This document shows, in pieces, positions 35,174 through 44,324 of a stretch of DNA of 64,000 nt. The translations under genes and the position numbers were made by a program. Under the pieces are notes generated by a model that saw only the letters and a list, made by a program, of their open reading frames with translations, ran no database searches and was not told the DNA's origin. Position 1 is the stretch's first letter; every line of letters begins with the position of its first letter. This DNA comes from Treponema sp. (GTDB lineage: Bacteria > Spirochaetota > Spirochaetia > Treponematales > Treponemataceae), in contig JAFYWB010000068.1 in NCBI GenBank assembly GCA_017549025.1, positions 62,001 through 126,000 of the forward strand, given 5' to 3'.

Positions 35174-36892
35174 ATGAATATTTTACGGAAATTTATTTTT
35201 GTTTCTCTCATGTTTTGTTCTGCTGGGCTTTTTGCTCAGCAGAATTTATCTGTGCCGCTAACAGATGATGCGTATTTTTTGCTTGAAAATGCATCGTTAA
35301 GAGGGATTTTGCCTACACTTCCTTCAGCAAAACCGTATACAGTATCTTTCGTTCTCGATAATCTTGATAAAGTACTAGAAAGCGATACATTATCAGATTC
35401 TGAACGGGTAGTTTTTGAAAAAACTTACGAAAGACTCGCTCAAAATGAGCCTAAAAAATGGTATGAAACAGGATATTACACAAATCGTTTTGATGAAAAT
35501 GTTAAACTTCCTGTAACAGCTGGTTTTTCTTGGGAATCACTGGCAAGTGTAAACTTTAATAATCCTGATTTATCTCATGAACATTGGGCTACAGGCTACA
35601 TTAAAGGTGATATTACTGATTATTTTTCCTATAACTTCAATATTGCTGGGAGTTTGATGGATTTATCTAATCAGGCTTTTGCTCCTAATACGTATTTGAA
35701 ATCTTGGGATGGATTTCAATTTATCTTAAGTGATTTTTACGATTATGTTTCAATAAGCGATTTGCCAGCTGGTGGACTGAGAATGTTACCAGAACTTGCT
35801 TTTTCTGCTTTTGATAGCAAGGTTCAAGTTAAGTTTTCAAGGACTCGTAGAGATTGGGGCTATGGTGCAGGAAATTTAATGTTGTCTGAAACTGCCAGAC
35901 CTTTTCTTGCTATAGAAACAGCATTAAATCCTATACCTTGGTTTTCAACAAATTTTATTACTGGTACACTTGAGTATGATAGTAACGGAAACTTAAAAGA
36001 AACTGCAAGTACATTCCAAAATATGTATTCTGCTTTATGGGGTGAGTTACGGTTTAAATATTTTTATTTTGGTGGAACTGGTTCTGTTGTCTTTCCAAAA
36101 AGAATTGAGCTTGGATATATGAATCCTTTTATGCTAGCCTTCTTGTATCAAAATCAAATTGGAGATTTTGATAATATGCAGTTAGGATTGTTTACGGGTG
36201 TTACAATACCTGGTATTACACATATCTATACATCCATTTTTATGGATGAATTAAATGTTCAAACCTCTCATTTTCTCAACAAAGATAGAAATATGTATGC
36301 AGTTCAACTTGGAGCAAAATCACCTCTTCCTTGGTGGTCATCTGTTCTTACATTACAATATACGAAAATTGAACCGTATATGTATACTCATCCATTAACA
36401 AAAACTCCTTGGTATGATAAACCAATGGATACAACCTATATAAATCATGGACAGCCTTTAGGATATTTTTTAAATCCAAATTCTGATGAATTTAAATTGC
36501 AATTACAAGCAAAACCATTATGGTATCTTTCAACAAATGCCAGTTATACTCTAGTTAGACACGGTGCAACCTCTGGTTCTGGTAAAGTTGATGGAAGTTC
36601 ATTTAGTGATTCATTAAATTACAGTGGTAATTTACAAGACGCACAGGAAGGTGATTTATACTGGAAAGATTTTTTGCATGATGGAGTTTATGAGTGGATA
36701 AATTCTGTTGCTTTAGGGGCTGTTTTAGATTGTAGATATTGGGATATTCCTATTACCGTGGGGTTAACCTATACCTTTAGTTATACCCATCACACTTTGG
36801 GAAATAAAGACGGTTATTACAGGATTGATAATGCCGAATATTCAAACAAAGCAGGAAATTATTTAACACTTTCGTTGAAGCTTTATCAATAA
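35174..36892 (+). CDS. Wzi-like capsule assembly outer-membrane protein
   Basis: A 572-residue protein with a cleavable signal peptide (SAGLFAQQ) and many alternating aromatic beta strands, ending in LTLSLKLYQ. Family hallmarks are SRTRRDWGYGAGNLMLSETARPF and the KRIELGYMNPFMLAF strand. Wzi-type barrels act as lectins that hold capsule or O-chain at the outer membrane. Its AT-rich codons match the glycan island 5 kb away, from which it is separated by the Rpn mosaic, and a decayed copy of its 5' end lies at the island's edge. A promoter lies directly before the ATG. Confidence 0.8.
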   Translation: MNILRKFIFVSLMFCSAGLFAQQNLSVPLTDDAYFLLENASLRGILPTLPSAKPYTVSFVLDNLDKVLESDTLSDSERVVFEKTYERLAQNEPKKWYETGYYTNRFDENVKLPVTAGFSWESLASVNFNNPDLSHEHWATGYIKGDITDYFSYNFNIAGSLMDLSNQAFAPNTYLKSWDGFQFILSDFYDYVSISDLPAGGLRMLPELAFSAFDSKVQVKFSRTRRDWGYGAGNLMLSETARPFLAIETALNPIPWFSTNFITGTLEYDSNGNLKETASTFQNMYSALWGELRFKYFYFGGTGSVVFPKRIELGYMNPFMLAFLYQNQIGDFDNMQLGLFTGVTIPGITHIYTSIFMDELNVQTSHFLNKDRNMYAVQLGAKSPLPWWSSVLTLQYTKIEPYMYTHPLTKTPWYDKPMDTTYINHGQPLGYFLNPNSDEFKLQLQAKPLWYLSTNASYTLVRHGATSGSGKVDGSSFSDSLNYSGNLQDAQEGDLYWKDFLHDGVYEWINSVALGAVLDCRYWDIPITVGLTYTFSYTHHTLGNKDGYYRIDNAEYSNKAGNYLTLSLKLYQ

Positions 36893-36928
36893 TTACATCA
36901 CAGCAGAATGTAATGAGCAAATAAAAAT

Positions 36929-37007
36929 GGAGTATTCCAAGGTGATGTGTACCCCAAAGGTGTGAAACATTTTGGGGAAGTGCACGTCACGGAATACTCC
37001 TTTTTTT
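36929..37007. terminator. Bidirectional terminator between Wzi-like gene and aroC
   Basis: GGAGTATTCC pairs with GGAATACTCC and further inner pairing (ACCCCAAA/TTTTGGGG) gives a stem of about 30 bp. Seven T follow on the plus strand and five T on the minus strand. The aroC stop codon overlaps the plus-strand T run. Confidence 0.85.
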
Positions 37008-38112
37008 ATCTTCTCCCATCCACCAAATACATATCAGCTAAGGTTATCCAAGCCATAGCTTCCACCACTGGTACAATGCGGGGGCACAGGCACACGTCGT
37101 GGCGACCATGAATGGCAAGATTGGTGTCTTTATAGGTGCCATCTTCTTGGCATACAGTTTTTTGCTCCAGAAAAATGCTGGGAACAGGCTTTATAGCCAG
37201 GTTAAACAGAATTTCGTTGCCGTTGGAAATGCCACCTAAAATGCCTCCAGCGTTGTTGGTGGCAAAGGCTACTTGGCTTGTACCGTCTTCTGTTTGGGTG
37301 GTGTACATGCTGTCGTTCATGGTGCTACCAGTCATGTCTGCCGCTGCAAAGCCCGCCCCAAATTCAATGCCCTTTACCGCGCCAATGGAAAGCATCGCCT
37401 GTGCCAGCTGTGCATCCAGCTTATCAAAGATGGGTTCTCCTAGTCCTGCAGGAATTCCGGTGATTCGGCATTGGATAATTCCTCCCGCACTGTCCCCCTG
37501 ACGACGCAGCTGATCCACTCGTTCTGCCATGACCTGAGCTGCCTCCAGGTCTGCTGCCCGCAGGGGATTTTGTTCAATTACAGAAAGGTCGATTTTGGTA
37601 CAGGCCACTCCTGCAGCCTTCAGTGTAAAGGCCGTTACAGTAGGGGCGGGGAGTCGGGATGAGAGAAATGCCTTGGCTACTGCACCTGCAGCCACTCGTG
37701 CGGCGGTTTCTCTGCCAGAGGAGCGACCTCCACCACGATGGTCTCGCACACCGTATTTTTGGGTGTAGGTGTAGTCTGCGTGGCCTGGTCGAAAGGTGTC
37801 CTTCAGGGCGTTGTAGTCCTTGGAATGCTGGGAGGTGTTGTAAATCACCATGGCAATGGGCGTACCAGTTGTCTTTCCTTCAAAGACTCCGCTGAGAATC
37901 TGGCAAGCATCAGCCTCCTTTCTAGCTGTTACTGCTGCGTTGAACTCTCCGTTGTGCTGACCAGGCCGTCGTCTGTCCAATTCCTTCTGGATAATGGCTT
38001 CATCGAGGGAAATACCAGCAGGACATCCGTCTACTACCACTCCCAATCCCACCCCGTGGCTTTCTCCAAAGGTGGTAATTTTAAAAAGGTTTCCAAAGCT
38101 GCTACCTGCCAT
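37006..38112 (-). CDS. aroC: Chorismate synthase
   Basis: Makes chorismate from 5-enolpyruvylshikimate-3-phosphate, using reduced FMN. The protein (368 residues) shows all three family signatures: TFGESHGVGLGVVVDGCPAG at the start, DHRGGGRSSGRETAARVAAG in the middle and GRHDVCLCPRIVPVVEAM near the end. GGAG is placed before ATG 38112, two bases after the stop of the preceding gene on this strand, so they may be co-transcribed. Confidence 0.97.
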   Translation of the reverse strand: MAGSSFGNLFKITTFGESHGVGLGVVVDGCPAGISLDEAIIQKELDRRRPGQHNGEFNAAVTARKEADACQILSGVFEGKTTGTPIAMVIYNTSQHSKDYNALKDTFRPGHADYTYTQKYGVRDHRGGGRSSGRETAARVAAGAVAKAFLSSRLPAPTVTAFTLKAAGVACTKIDLSVIEQNPLRAADLEAAQVMAERVDQLRRQGDSAGGIIQCRITGIPAGLGEPIFDKLDAQLAQAMLSIGAVKGIEFGAGFAAADMTGSTMNDSMYTTQTEDGTSQVAFATNNAGGILGGISNGNEILFNLAIKPVPSIFLEQKTVCQEDGTYKDTNLAIHGRHDVCLCPRIVPVVEAMAWITLADMYLVDGRR

Positions 38113-38114
38113 AC

Positions 38115-40346
38115 TTACTCCTGCAAAAGTTGGGTGACGCTTACAATGTCGTAGCCTGCATCAAGAATTGCCACCAAAAGCAAGTCTAGTTTATCGTACA
38201 GAAAATCCTTTCGACTTCCGCCGCTTACACCCACTGCCACAGGAATAACCATTCCATCTTCCAGTTGGCTTACGATTTGCTGAATAATCATGGGGGCGGT
38301 TTTGTAGGTGGAAATATCCTTTACTGCAGCCTGTTCAAAGGTTACGGTGTCCAGAGGATCCAAGCTTCTGTCTACGTAGGTGTAGCCAGCCAAGGAGCCA
38401 GCCTCTAGCACCGCCTTGTTAGTGCTGTAAAATGGTGTGTGCCAGATAACGGACAATTCCTTTTCTGTCAAATCGTAGAATTCATCCTCGTTTCGTGCCA
38501 GTCCTCGGCGGATAAAGTTTACGTCCACCAAAAAATCTTCGTTGGAGGTTAAATCCAAGGCGGTATAGAACATGGAGCCACATTCCTGTCCAGCCTCCAC
38601 GATGCGGCTTGTTTCTGCAGGATAGCGGCGGATAAATTCTCCGTTAATGAAGAAGGTGGAACGGACATTGTATTTTTCCAGAATATGAAGAATGGTGGCC
38701 AAACCATCTGCATTGTCCAGAGCATCAAAGGCCAGTGCCACTTGGGGCCGCTTCTCCTGCTTTTTTGTGGCAGGCTCGTAGAAGGGCTTGGTGGTGGCAG
38801 AGCCAGTTAAGGTTCTAAGGTAGGGCATGTTGGTAAAATTCTTGTTGGGGCTGGCATCAAGGAACACTCGGTACTTGCTGTTACCGATTTTAGGGGTGTC
38901 CAGCACCGCCAGCTCTGAATATGACCATTTACCTGCATCCTGGTTGTATTCCATAATACCCCAAGGTGTCTGAAGAATGGGGTGGCCTGTGGTGGCATTC
39001 CAGCTATAGGCTGAAGCAGAAACAGGGAAAAGCACCTGCACACTCTTTTGATTTGTAGCCCGAACGCTCCATTCCAAAACCACTTCTTGTGTTCCGATAA
39101 AAATCGTGTCGCTATTTCCCCAATCGTAATCAATAACCTTGGTACAATCCAACACAGCCACCTGATGCCAGTCTTGAAGGGAGTACACAATCAGCTGTTC
39201 CCCTGTTCTGCAGAGAACGTTCATCTTGTCGGGAGAAAGCAAGGGCTCCATGGCATTTTCTGGAACCTCTAGCACGGTGGCCCGAACCTGTCCGCTATGA
39301 ATTTCCAGTCGATATACTTGGCTGTCGGTATGTCCCACGGTATGATACTGGAACCACAGCACAGGATTTCCCCAGCTATCCCAGAAAAATTGGCAGTTTT
39401 GGGTTGCTCCCACCAAGGAAACCTGAGTTCCTGTATACATTTGACGTACAAAGCTTGCACTTCCAGGCAATGAAAAATAAGATATGGTTCGCTGGTGACC
39501 AGCCATTACCATGGCGGTGCAATCTCCATTGACGCTGAAGGTGTCTGTGGGGGAGAAAGGGTGGGGAAGGCGGCCTACAATGCTACCGATACCCACAAAG
39601 TCTGAATACAAAGCACGAGTATACATTTCGTAGATGGGAATGCGGTACACCAAATCGTTGGTAATGTACACCAGATTCTTGTCAGAGGCCCAATCCACGC
39701 AGTTAATGGTGCCAGGCCCCACCTTGCGCAGATGCTCTGCCACCTGGTTTGTCTTGAACATGGATTCTGGCTCGGTAAAGTACAGGTTTCCCTGCTTTTC
39801 ATAGATTAAAAACTTGCTATCGGGAGACCATCGCACTGGCACCTGGGTAAAGCTCAGCTCCGTGGAATCTACCAGCTCCACCTGGGTATAGCCAGATGCA
39901 TTCTTTAAAATAATGCTACCAGTGACTGTTCCTGTGCGCTGGATAGAACAGACCCACTTTCCATCGGGACTCACAGACTCTGCTGCCGGAATCACTGATT
40001 CTGTGGGAATAATTTCTCCGTCCTGCTCCAAGCCGTGGAGCAAGGCTCCTGTCTCCACATTGTAGTGGGTGGTGCCGTAGCGGTTCTTTATCCGCAGGGC
40101 CTTACCTCCCAGCAGGGATGAAAGCTGCTCAGGATAGGTAGTTATTTGCTGGGGTGTGGTAAAATCACCCTCGATTTGAGCGGTAAAAAAGGTGGGATAG
40201 GAGGGTTCACCAGGCTTGTTGTGGGTTACCTCAAAAAGAATCCCATTGTTTTCGCTGATGTAGGGGGTAGAAAAAGTGATTTCTGCTGGCAACAGGGATG
40301 AAGCCAACAGAAGAAATGAGGCTGCTATAACTGCTGTTTTTTTCAT
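38115..40346 (-). CDS. Exported beta-propeller protein with a degenerate polysaccharide deacetylase domain
   Basis: Signal peptide (FLLLASSLLPAE), then about 500 residues with propeller-like repeats (SPDGKWVCSI, SPDSKFLIYE, SPDKMNVLC). The C-terminal 210 residues have the NodB fold order: VALAFDALDN, RSTFFINGEFIRRYP, GQECGSMFYTALDL, a strand with WHTPFYS, and an end DAGYDIVSV. The catalytic metal residues are not conserved: the second Asp of FDD is Ala and the HxxxH motif reads SMFYT. So it probably binds glycan or peptidoglycan without deacetylating it. Its ATG overlaps the stop of the upstream zinc-ribbon gene. Confidence 0.78.
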   Translation of the reverse strand: MKKTAVIAASFLLLASSLLPAEITFSTPYISENNGILFEVTHNKPGEPSYPTFFTAQIEGDFTTPQQITTYPEQLSSLLGGKALRIKNRYGTTHYNVETGALLHGLEQDGEIIPTESVIPAAESVSPDGKWVCSIQRTGTVTGSIILKNASGYTQVELVDSTELSFTQVPVRWSPDSKFLIYEKQGNLYFTEPESMFKTNQVAEHLRKVGPGTINCVDWASDKNLVYITNDLVYRIPIYEMYTRALYSDFVGIGSIVGRLPHPFSPTDTFSVNGDCTAMVMAGHQRTISYFSLPGSASFVRQMYTGTQVSLVGATQNCQFFWDSWGNPVLWFQYHTVGHTDSQVYRLEIHSGQVRATVLEVPENAMEPLLSPDKMNVLCRTGEQLIVYSLQDWHQVAVLDCTKVIDYDWGNSDTIFIGTQEVVLEWSVRATNQKSVQVLFPVSASAYSWNATTGHPILQTPWGIMEYNQDAGKWSYSELAVLDTPKIGNSKYRVFLDASPNKNFTNMPYLRTLTGSATTKPFYEPATKKQEKRPQVALAFDALDNADGLATILHILEKYNVRSTFFINGEFIRRYPAETSRIVEAGQECGSMFYTALDLTSNEDFLVDVNFIRRGLARNEDEFYDLTEKELSVIWHTPFYSTNKAVLEAGSLAGYTYVDRSLDPLDTVTFEQAAVKDISTYKTAPMIIQQIVSQLEDGMVIPVAVGVSGGSRKDFLYDKLDLLLVAILDAGYDIVSVTQLLQE

Positions 40347-40588
40347 GAATGCAACTCCGTGCTTAAGGCAAGATTATCCAGCTCTTTTTCCAAATCCGCC
40401 AGCTCCGCCTCAAGCTTTTCAATATATTTCATTCTGTCCTGATATTGGAGCATTTCTAGCTTGTTAAAGACGGAATCCAAGGCTTCCAAGCTATGGTCTC
40501 CTGTCTTTTCCAAACCGCACCACGGACAGTACAAGTATTCTTTGTTGATGGTTCTCCGGCAACCAAGGCACACCGCAACAGATTGCAT
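40343..40588 (-). CDS. Small zinc-ribbon, coiled-coil protein
   Basis: An 81-residue protein with CLGC at residues 8-11 and CPWC at 21-24, a zinc ribbon, followed by a charged helix with heptads (YIEKLEAELADLEKELDNL) suited to a coiled coil. GGAGG lies before the ATG. Its stop overlaps the next start in the ATGA form, implying coupled translation with the propeller protein. I do not know its function; partners may include ribosomes or the neighbouring envelope proteins. Confidence 0.7.
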   Translation of the reverse strand: MQSVAVCLGCRRTINKEYLYCPWCGLEKTGDHSLEALDSVFNKLEMLQYQDRMKYIEKLEAELADLEKELDNLALSTELHS

Positions 40589-40628
40589 GAACTCCTCCCT
40601 TAGGGAAGGGCCTTGGTGGGCACCATCC

Positions 40629-41867
40629 CTATCGCTTCAAAACGGTTTCTGGGTCAATCAGTTTTCCGTTTTTGTAAACGGTAAAGTGCAGATGGGGTCC
40701 TGTGGAATAACCAGTATTTCCCACCAAACCGATTTTCGTTCCCTGAGCCACTCGCTGTCCCTTAGTTACGGGAGCTGGCTTTTGTAGGTGGGCATACAGG
40801 GTTTGATAGCCGTTTTCATGGTCAATTATAACATAATTTCCGTAAACATTGGTATATCCCACCACTGCAATTTTTCCGCTCATGGCAGCCTTAATGGGAG
40901 TTCCCTGTACAATGGCCAAGTCAATTCCTGTGTGGGAGGAAGGAACACCAGTAAAAGGATCAAGACGAGGACCAAAGCGGGATGAAATGCGGTATCCACC
41001 ACTGAGGGGCCAGATAAACAGCTCTCCCATAGCCTTTTGCAAGGAGGTGGCATCCATCTTGGCTCCGGGAATAAACAGCTGCTGTCCCTTGTTCAGGGTG
41101 ACTGAATCCAAATCATTTACATCAAGGATGTCCTCCACCGTCACCTTGTAGCGAGTGGAAAGGCCTTCCAGAGTATCGTTGGTGGCCACGGTGTACAAAA
41201 GTCCGTCCATGGAAGGAATTTTAAGCTTTTGTCCAGAACGGAGCTGGCGTACATTGCCAATGTCGTTAACAGCAATGAGGGTAGAAATATTAGTAAGGCC
41301 AAACTTATAGGTAATGCCAGAAATGGTATCTCCACTTTTTACGGTGTATGTTTGGAAGGTAACCGGCTGGCTAAAGCTAATGTCTGCCAAGGAGATTTTT
41401 TGTCCATCAATCAGAAGGTTTCCGTTGGCATCTACCTCGTTTTCGCTCATAAAGGCAAAGCGTGACATAGCAGAATCTAGGATTTCTAGCTCCTGGGCAG
41501 GCAAAAAGGGCAGGTCAACAGGACGGGCAATGCTGGTAAGGTAGCCAAAAAGATTTCTTGTTCCAAGGGTAAGCCCCACGCCCAGAGCTGCCATCACCAC
41601 CAGCAGCAAAATCCGAAACAGTCGATGGGTGAGATACCACAGGATGTTCTTGGAAATATCATAGCTTTTTTCCACAAAGGCTGCTGAGCCTTCTTGCAAT
41701 GCAATGGAAGAAGCTGAGGCTCCGTAACGGTATGCGTTGATAGCCTTGGAGGGAAATCCGAAGCGCTTGTGATTTTGTCTTTTGCGGGAGCCTTCGAGCT
41801 TACGGGCAAATTTTGTTTGGGAGCCAAAGTTAACCTTGCGGTTGTCCATGTAGGTGATAATTTCCAT
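40629..41867 (-). CDS. LysM and M23 peptidoglycan peptidase, membrane-anchored
   Basis: A basic cytoplasmic N-terminus, one membrane helix (about 75-100, ILLLVVMAALGVGLTLG), two LysM domains (YTVKSGDTISGITYKFG and YTVATNDTLEGLSTRYK) and a C-terminal M23 domain with HTGID and HLHFT zinc motifs and the GNYVIIDHENGYQTLYAHL block. Expected role: hydrolysis or remodelling of peptidoglycan, or an inactive activator. ATG 41867 is preferred: AGAAG lies upstream and a longer frame would run into the divergent lepB promoter. The gene is divergent from lepB by 46 bases. Confidence 0.9.
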   Translation of the reverse strand: MEIITYMDNRKVNFGSQTKFARKLEGSRKRQNHKRFGFPSKAINAYRYGASASSIALQEGSAAFVEKSYDISKNILWYLTHRLFRILLLVVMAALGVGLTLGTRNLFGYLTSIARPVDLPFLPAQELEILDSAMSRFAFMSENEVDANGNLLIDGQKISLADISFSQPVTFQTYTVKSGDTISGITYKFGLTNISTLIAVNDIGNVRQLRSGQKLKIPSMDGLLYTVATNDTLEGLSTRYKVTVEDILDVNDLDSVTLNKGQQLFIPGAKMDATSLQKAMGELFIWPLSGGYRISSRFGPRLDPFTGVPSSHTGIDLAIVQGTPIKAAMSGKIAVVGYTNVYGNYVIIDHENGYQTLYAHLQKPAPVTKGQRVAQGTKIGLVGNTGYSTGPHLHFTVYKNGKLIDPETVLKR

Positions 41868-41877
41868 ATTTCTTCTA

Positions 41878-41906
41878 TCGACATAAAATAAATGCCATAT
41901 TAGAAT
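41878..41906 (+). promoter_or_regulatory. Promoter of lepB, possibly leaderless
   Basis: TCGACA, 17 bp, TAGAAT. The -10 box ends seven bases before ATG 41914 and there is no ribosome site. Confidence 0.55.
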
Positions 41907-41913
41907 ATTAAAG

Positions 41914-42462
41914 ATGGAAACTGAAAAAAAACAGACTGAAAAAGTCTCTGGCACAAAATCTTCACCGAAACGACTGAGTCCCGTATTTTTTGTGGTGCTG
42001 GGAGTGCTGGTGGGCGTTGGTATAAAGCTCTTTTGTCTTGACCTGCTGCGAGTATCTGGTTCTTCCATGGAGCCTACCATTACCTCCGGAAGTCAAATTC
42101 TCATTAACAAGCTCGCCTATGGGGTGGTGCAACCTTTGGGAGACCAGCTTGTTATTCAATGGAAGGAGCCTGAACGAGAGGACGTGGTGCTGTATTTTTA
42201 CAATAACCGAGCGGTGGTAAAGCGTTGCGTGGCAGTGGCTGGAGACCGACTAGAATTTTCCCATGATTTCGATTATAGTCTTACTGTGAATGAAAAAAGC
42301 ATTCCATTGACAGAGGCCCAATATCAAAGGCTCAAGCATAATCAGCAGGTTCCTGCCGGAATGATTCTTGCCTTGGGAGATAATTATGATGAGTCCGTTG
42401 ATTCTAGGGACTATGGCTTTGTGTCAGTAAAAAATGTGTTGGGAAGGATAATTGGTAAATGA
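41914..42462 (+). CDS. lepB: Signal peptidase I
   Basis: Cleaves signal peptides at the outer face of the inner membrane. A single N-terminal membrane helix (about 23-42) precedes the catalytic Ser51 in SGSSMEPT and Lys103 in AVVKRCVAVAGD; the GDNYDESVDSRDYG box closes the fold. The length of 182 fits the short form. It overlaps the penicillin-binding protein gene by four bases (ATGA). No ribosome site is seen upstream. Confidence 0.94.
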   Translation: METEKKQTEKVSGTKSSPKRLSPVFFVVLGVLVGVGIKLFCLDLLRVSGSSMEPTITSGSQILINKLAYGVVQPLGDQLVIQWKEPEREDVVLYFYNNRAVVKRCVAVAGDRLEFSHDFDYSLTVNEKSIPLTEAQYQRLKHNQQVPAGMILALGDNYDESVDSRDYGFVSVKNVLGRIIGK

Positions 42463-44324
42463 ATGAATTTATATCCCGCAAACGATTTTCGATTTTTATT
42501 GTCCTTGCAATCCTCGTGGCATTGTATATTATTATCACCTATGGATCCCTTGCAATGAAGGTGGTACCAGAACGCAGTTCTTTCAGTCAGGAGTGGGGCC
42601 GGGGAACCATTGTGGACAGAAACGGCAAGCCACTGGCAGTTTCCACTAATTTCTACCATTTGTCTGTCACTCCTTCTGCAATAAACGATGTAGAAAAAAC
42701 TGCTATGGTGCTGGCACCAGCTTTGCAGATGAGTGCAAGCCAAATCATCCAGTCTATTCAAGGAGCTTCACGAGTTTTTTATCTGAAAAAGCGACTGGAT
42801 GAAACAGAATACGATACCCTGAAAAAGCTTATCCAGATAAACGATTTAAATGGCTTAAAATTCGACAAGATTCCTGGCCGTGTGTATCCTGAGCATGACT
42901 TGGCTTCTCAGCTTATCGGTTTTATGGGGGACGACGGAGAAGGCTTGGCTGGAATTGAGTATTCCATGCAGCGGGAGTTGGCTCCGGTTTTTAGCCAAAA
43001 TGTGGCAGAAAGTAGAGACGGTCAGAACGTGTATCTTACCATCGATGCAAATCTCCAATATAAATTGGAAAAAATCGCCCTAAATGCCATAGAATCAACT
43101 CAGGCAGAAAGCGTTATGATGGTGGCTGCCGACGGAAAGACTGGGGAAATCCTTTCGTATATTTCGCTGCCCTCGGTGGATTTGAATCAGTACCGTACCT
43201 CCACCCCAGCTCAGCGTCAGGATAGGCCAGCCGTAGTTGCCTATGAGCCAGGCTCGGTGTTCAAGGTGTTTTCCGTAGCAACCTTTTTTGACGCTGGCCT
43301 TATTTCTCGTGATGAAACCTTTGTGTGCGACGGTCGCTACGATGTCAGTACCGCCAACGGAGAGCGGGTGCGTATTACCTGTCTTGACCACCACGGTGCC
43401 ATTACTGCGGAGCAAGCGTTGCAGTATTCCTGCAACGACGCTTTGGCACAAATGAGTGCTCGAATCAACTCAGAATATTTTATCAACAAATTGAAGGAGC
43501 TGGGCTTTGGTTCTCGGACGGGAGTAAATCTGCCGGGAGAAACAGCGGGCTTAGTAAAAACTCCTTCTGACCGCCTGTGGTCTGGCCGCTCCAAGCCCAC
43601 CATTTCTATTGGACAGGAAATCAGTGTGTCTGCCCTGCAAATGGTGCGAGCGGCCACAGCTCTTACAAATCACGGTACCCCCTTGGAGCTTTCCGTGGTG
43701 TCACGAATTACCGATCAAGACAACAATGATGTACTGGTTCACACTCCTCAAGCTGGCCAGCAGGTTTTTAGTGATGCCACTGCAGCCTACCTTCTGGAGT
43801 GCATGAAGTCCACTGCTCAGGTGGGAACAGGTCACCGAGCTGCCTTGGGAGATATTGCTATCGGTGTAAAGACGGGAACTGCCCAGATGATTGACACCAC
43901 CACTGGTGGCTACAGTGAAACGGACTTTATTTCCAACTGTATTGCTGTTTTTCCTGCGGAAAATCCTCAGATTATCCTGTACATTGTCATTACCAAGGCC
44001 AAGGGTGAAACCTATGCAGGCCGAATTGTTGCTCCTGTGGTGGCGGAGGCTGCAGACGTTATCATTGACCACATGGGACTTTCCCGTGAAAGTGCTGCAA
44101 GTCTTGCTCACTCTGGCCTTATTTCCGTGCCAGCGGGTTCTCTGCCAGAAATCGTAAACGTTTTGCCAGATTTCACTGGCATTCCAAAGCGTAGCCTCAC
44201 CGCACTCCTGACCCACGACAAGCTGAATGTGGTTATCAAGGGAGACGGCTACGTGGTGGCACAAAATCCACCAGCAGGAACCCCAGTGACGGAGGGCATG
44301 ACCATTGAATTCTATCTGGATTAA
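42459..44324 (+). CDS. Penicillin-binding protein (FtsI/PBP2 class B) with PASTA domain
   Basis: A class B transpeptidase that crosslinks peptidoglycan, probably in septation. N-terminal membrane anchor (about 10-30), dimerisation domain (RGTIVDRNGKPLAVS), transpeptidase domain with SxxK in EPGSVFKVFSV, SxN in YSCNDALAQ and KTG in GVKTGTAQM. A C-terminal PASTA domain follows (LPDFTGIPKRSLTALL, then NPPAGTPVTEG). Spirochaete FtsI-like proteins share this order. It is coupled to lepB and overlaps the DUF115 gene by 20 bases. Confidence 0.92.
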   Translation: MNEFISRKRFSIFIVLAILVALYIIITYGSLAMKVVPERSSFSQEWGRGTIVDRNGKPLAVSTNFYHLSVTPSAINDVEKTAMVLAPALQMSASQIIQSIQGASRVFYLKKRLDETEYDTLKKLIQINDLNGLKFDKIPGRVYPEHDLASQLIGFMGDDGEGLAGIEYSMQRELAPVFSQNVAESRDGQNVYLTIDANLQYKLEKIALNAIESTQAESVMMVAADGKTGEILSYISLPSVDLNQYRTSTPAQRQDRPAVVAYEPGSVFKVFSVATFFDAGLISRDETFVCDGRYDVSTANGERVRITCLDHHGAITAEQALQYSCNDALAQMSARINSEYFINKLKELGFGSRTGVNLPGETAGLVKTPSDRLWSGRSKPTISIGQEISVSALQMVRAATALTNHGTPLELSVVSRITDQDNNDVLVHTPQAGQQVFSDATAAYLLECMKSTAQVGTGHRAALGDIAIGVKTGTAQMIDTTTGGYSETDFISNCIAVFPAENPQIILYIVITKAKGETYAGRIVAPVVAEAADVIIDHMGLSRESAASLAHSGLISVPAGSLPEIVNVLPDFTGIPKRSLTALLTHDKLNVVIKGDGYVVAQNPPAGTPVTEGMTIEFYLD

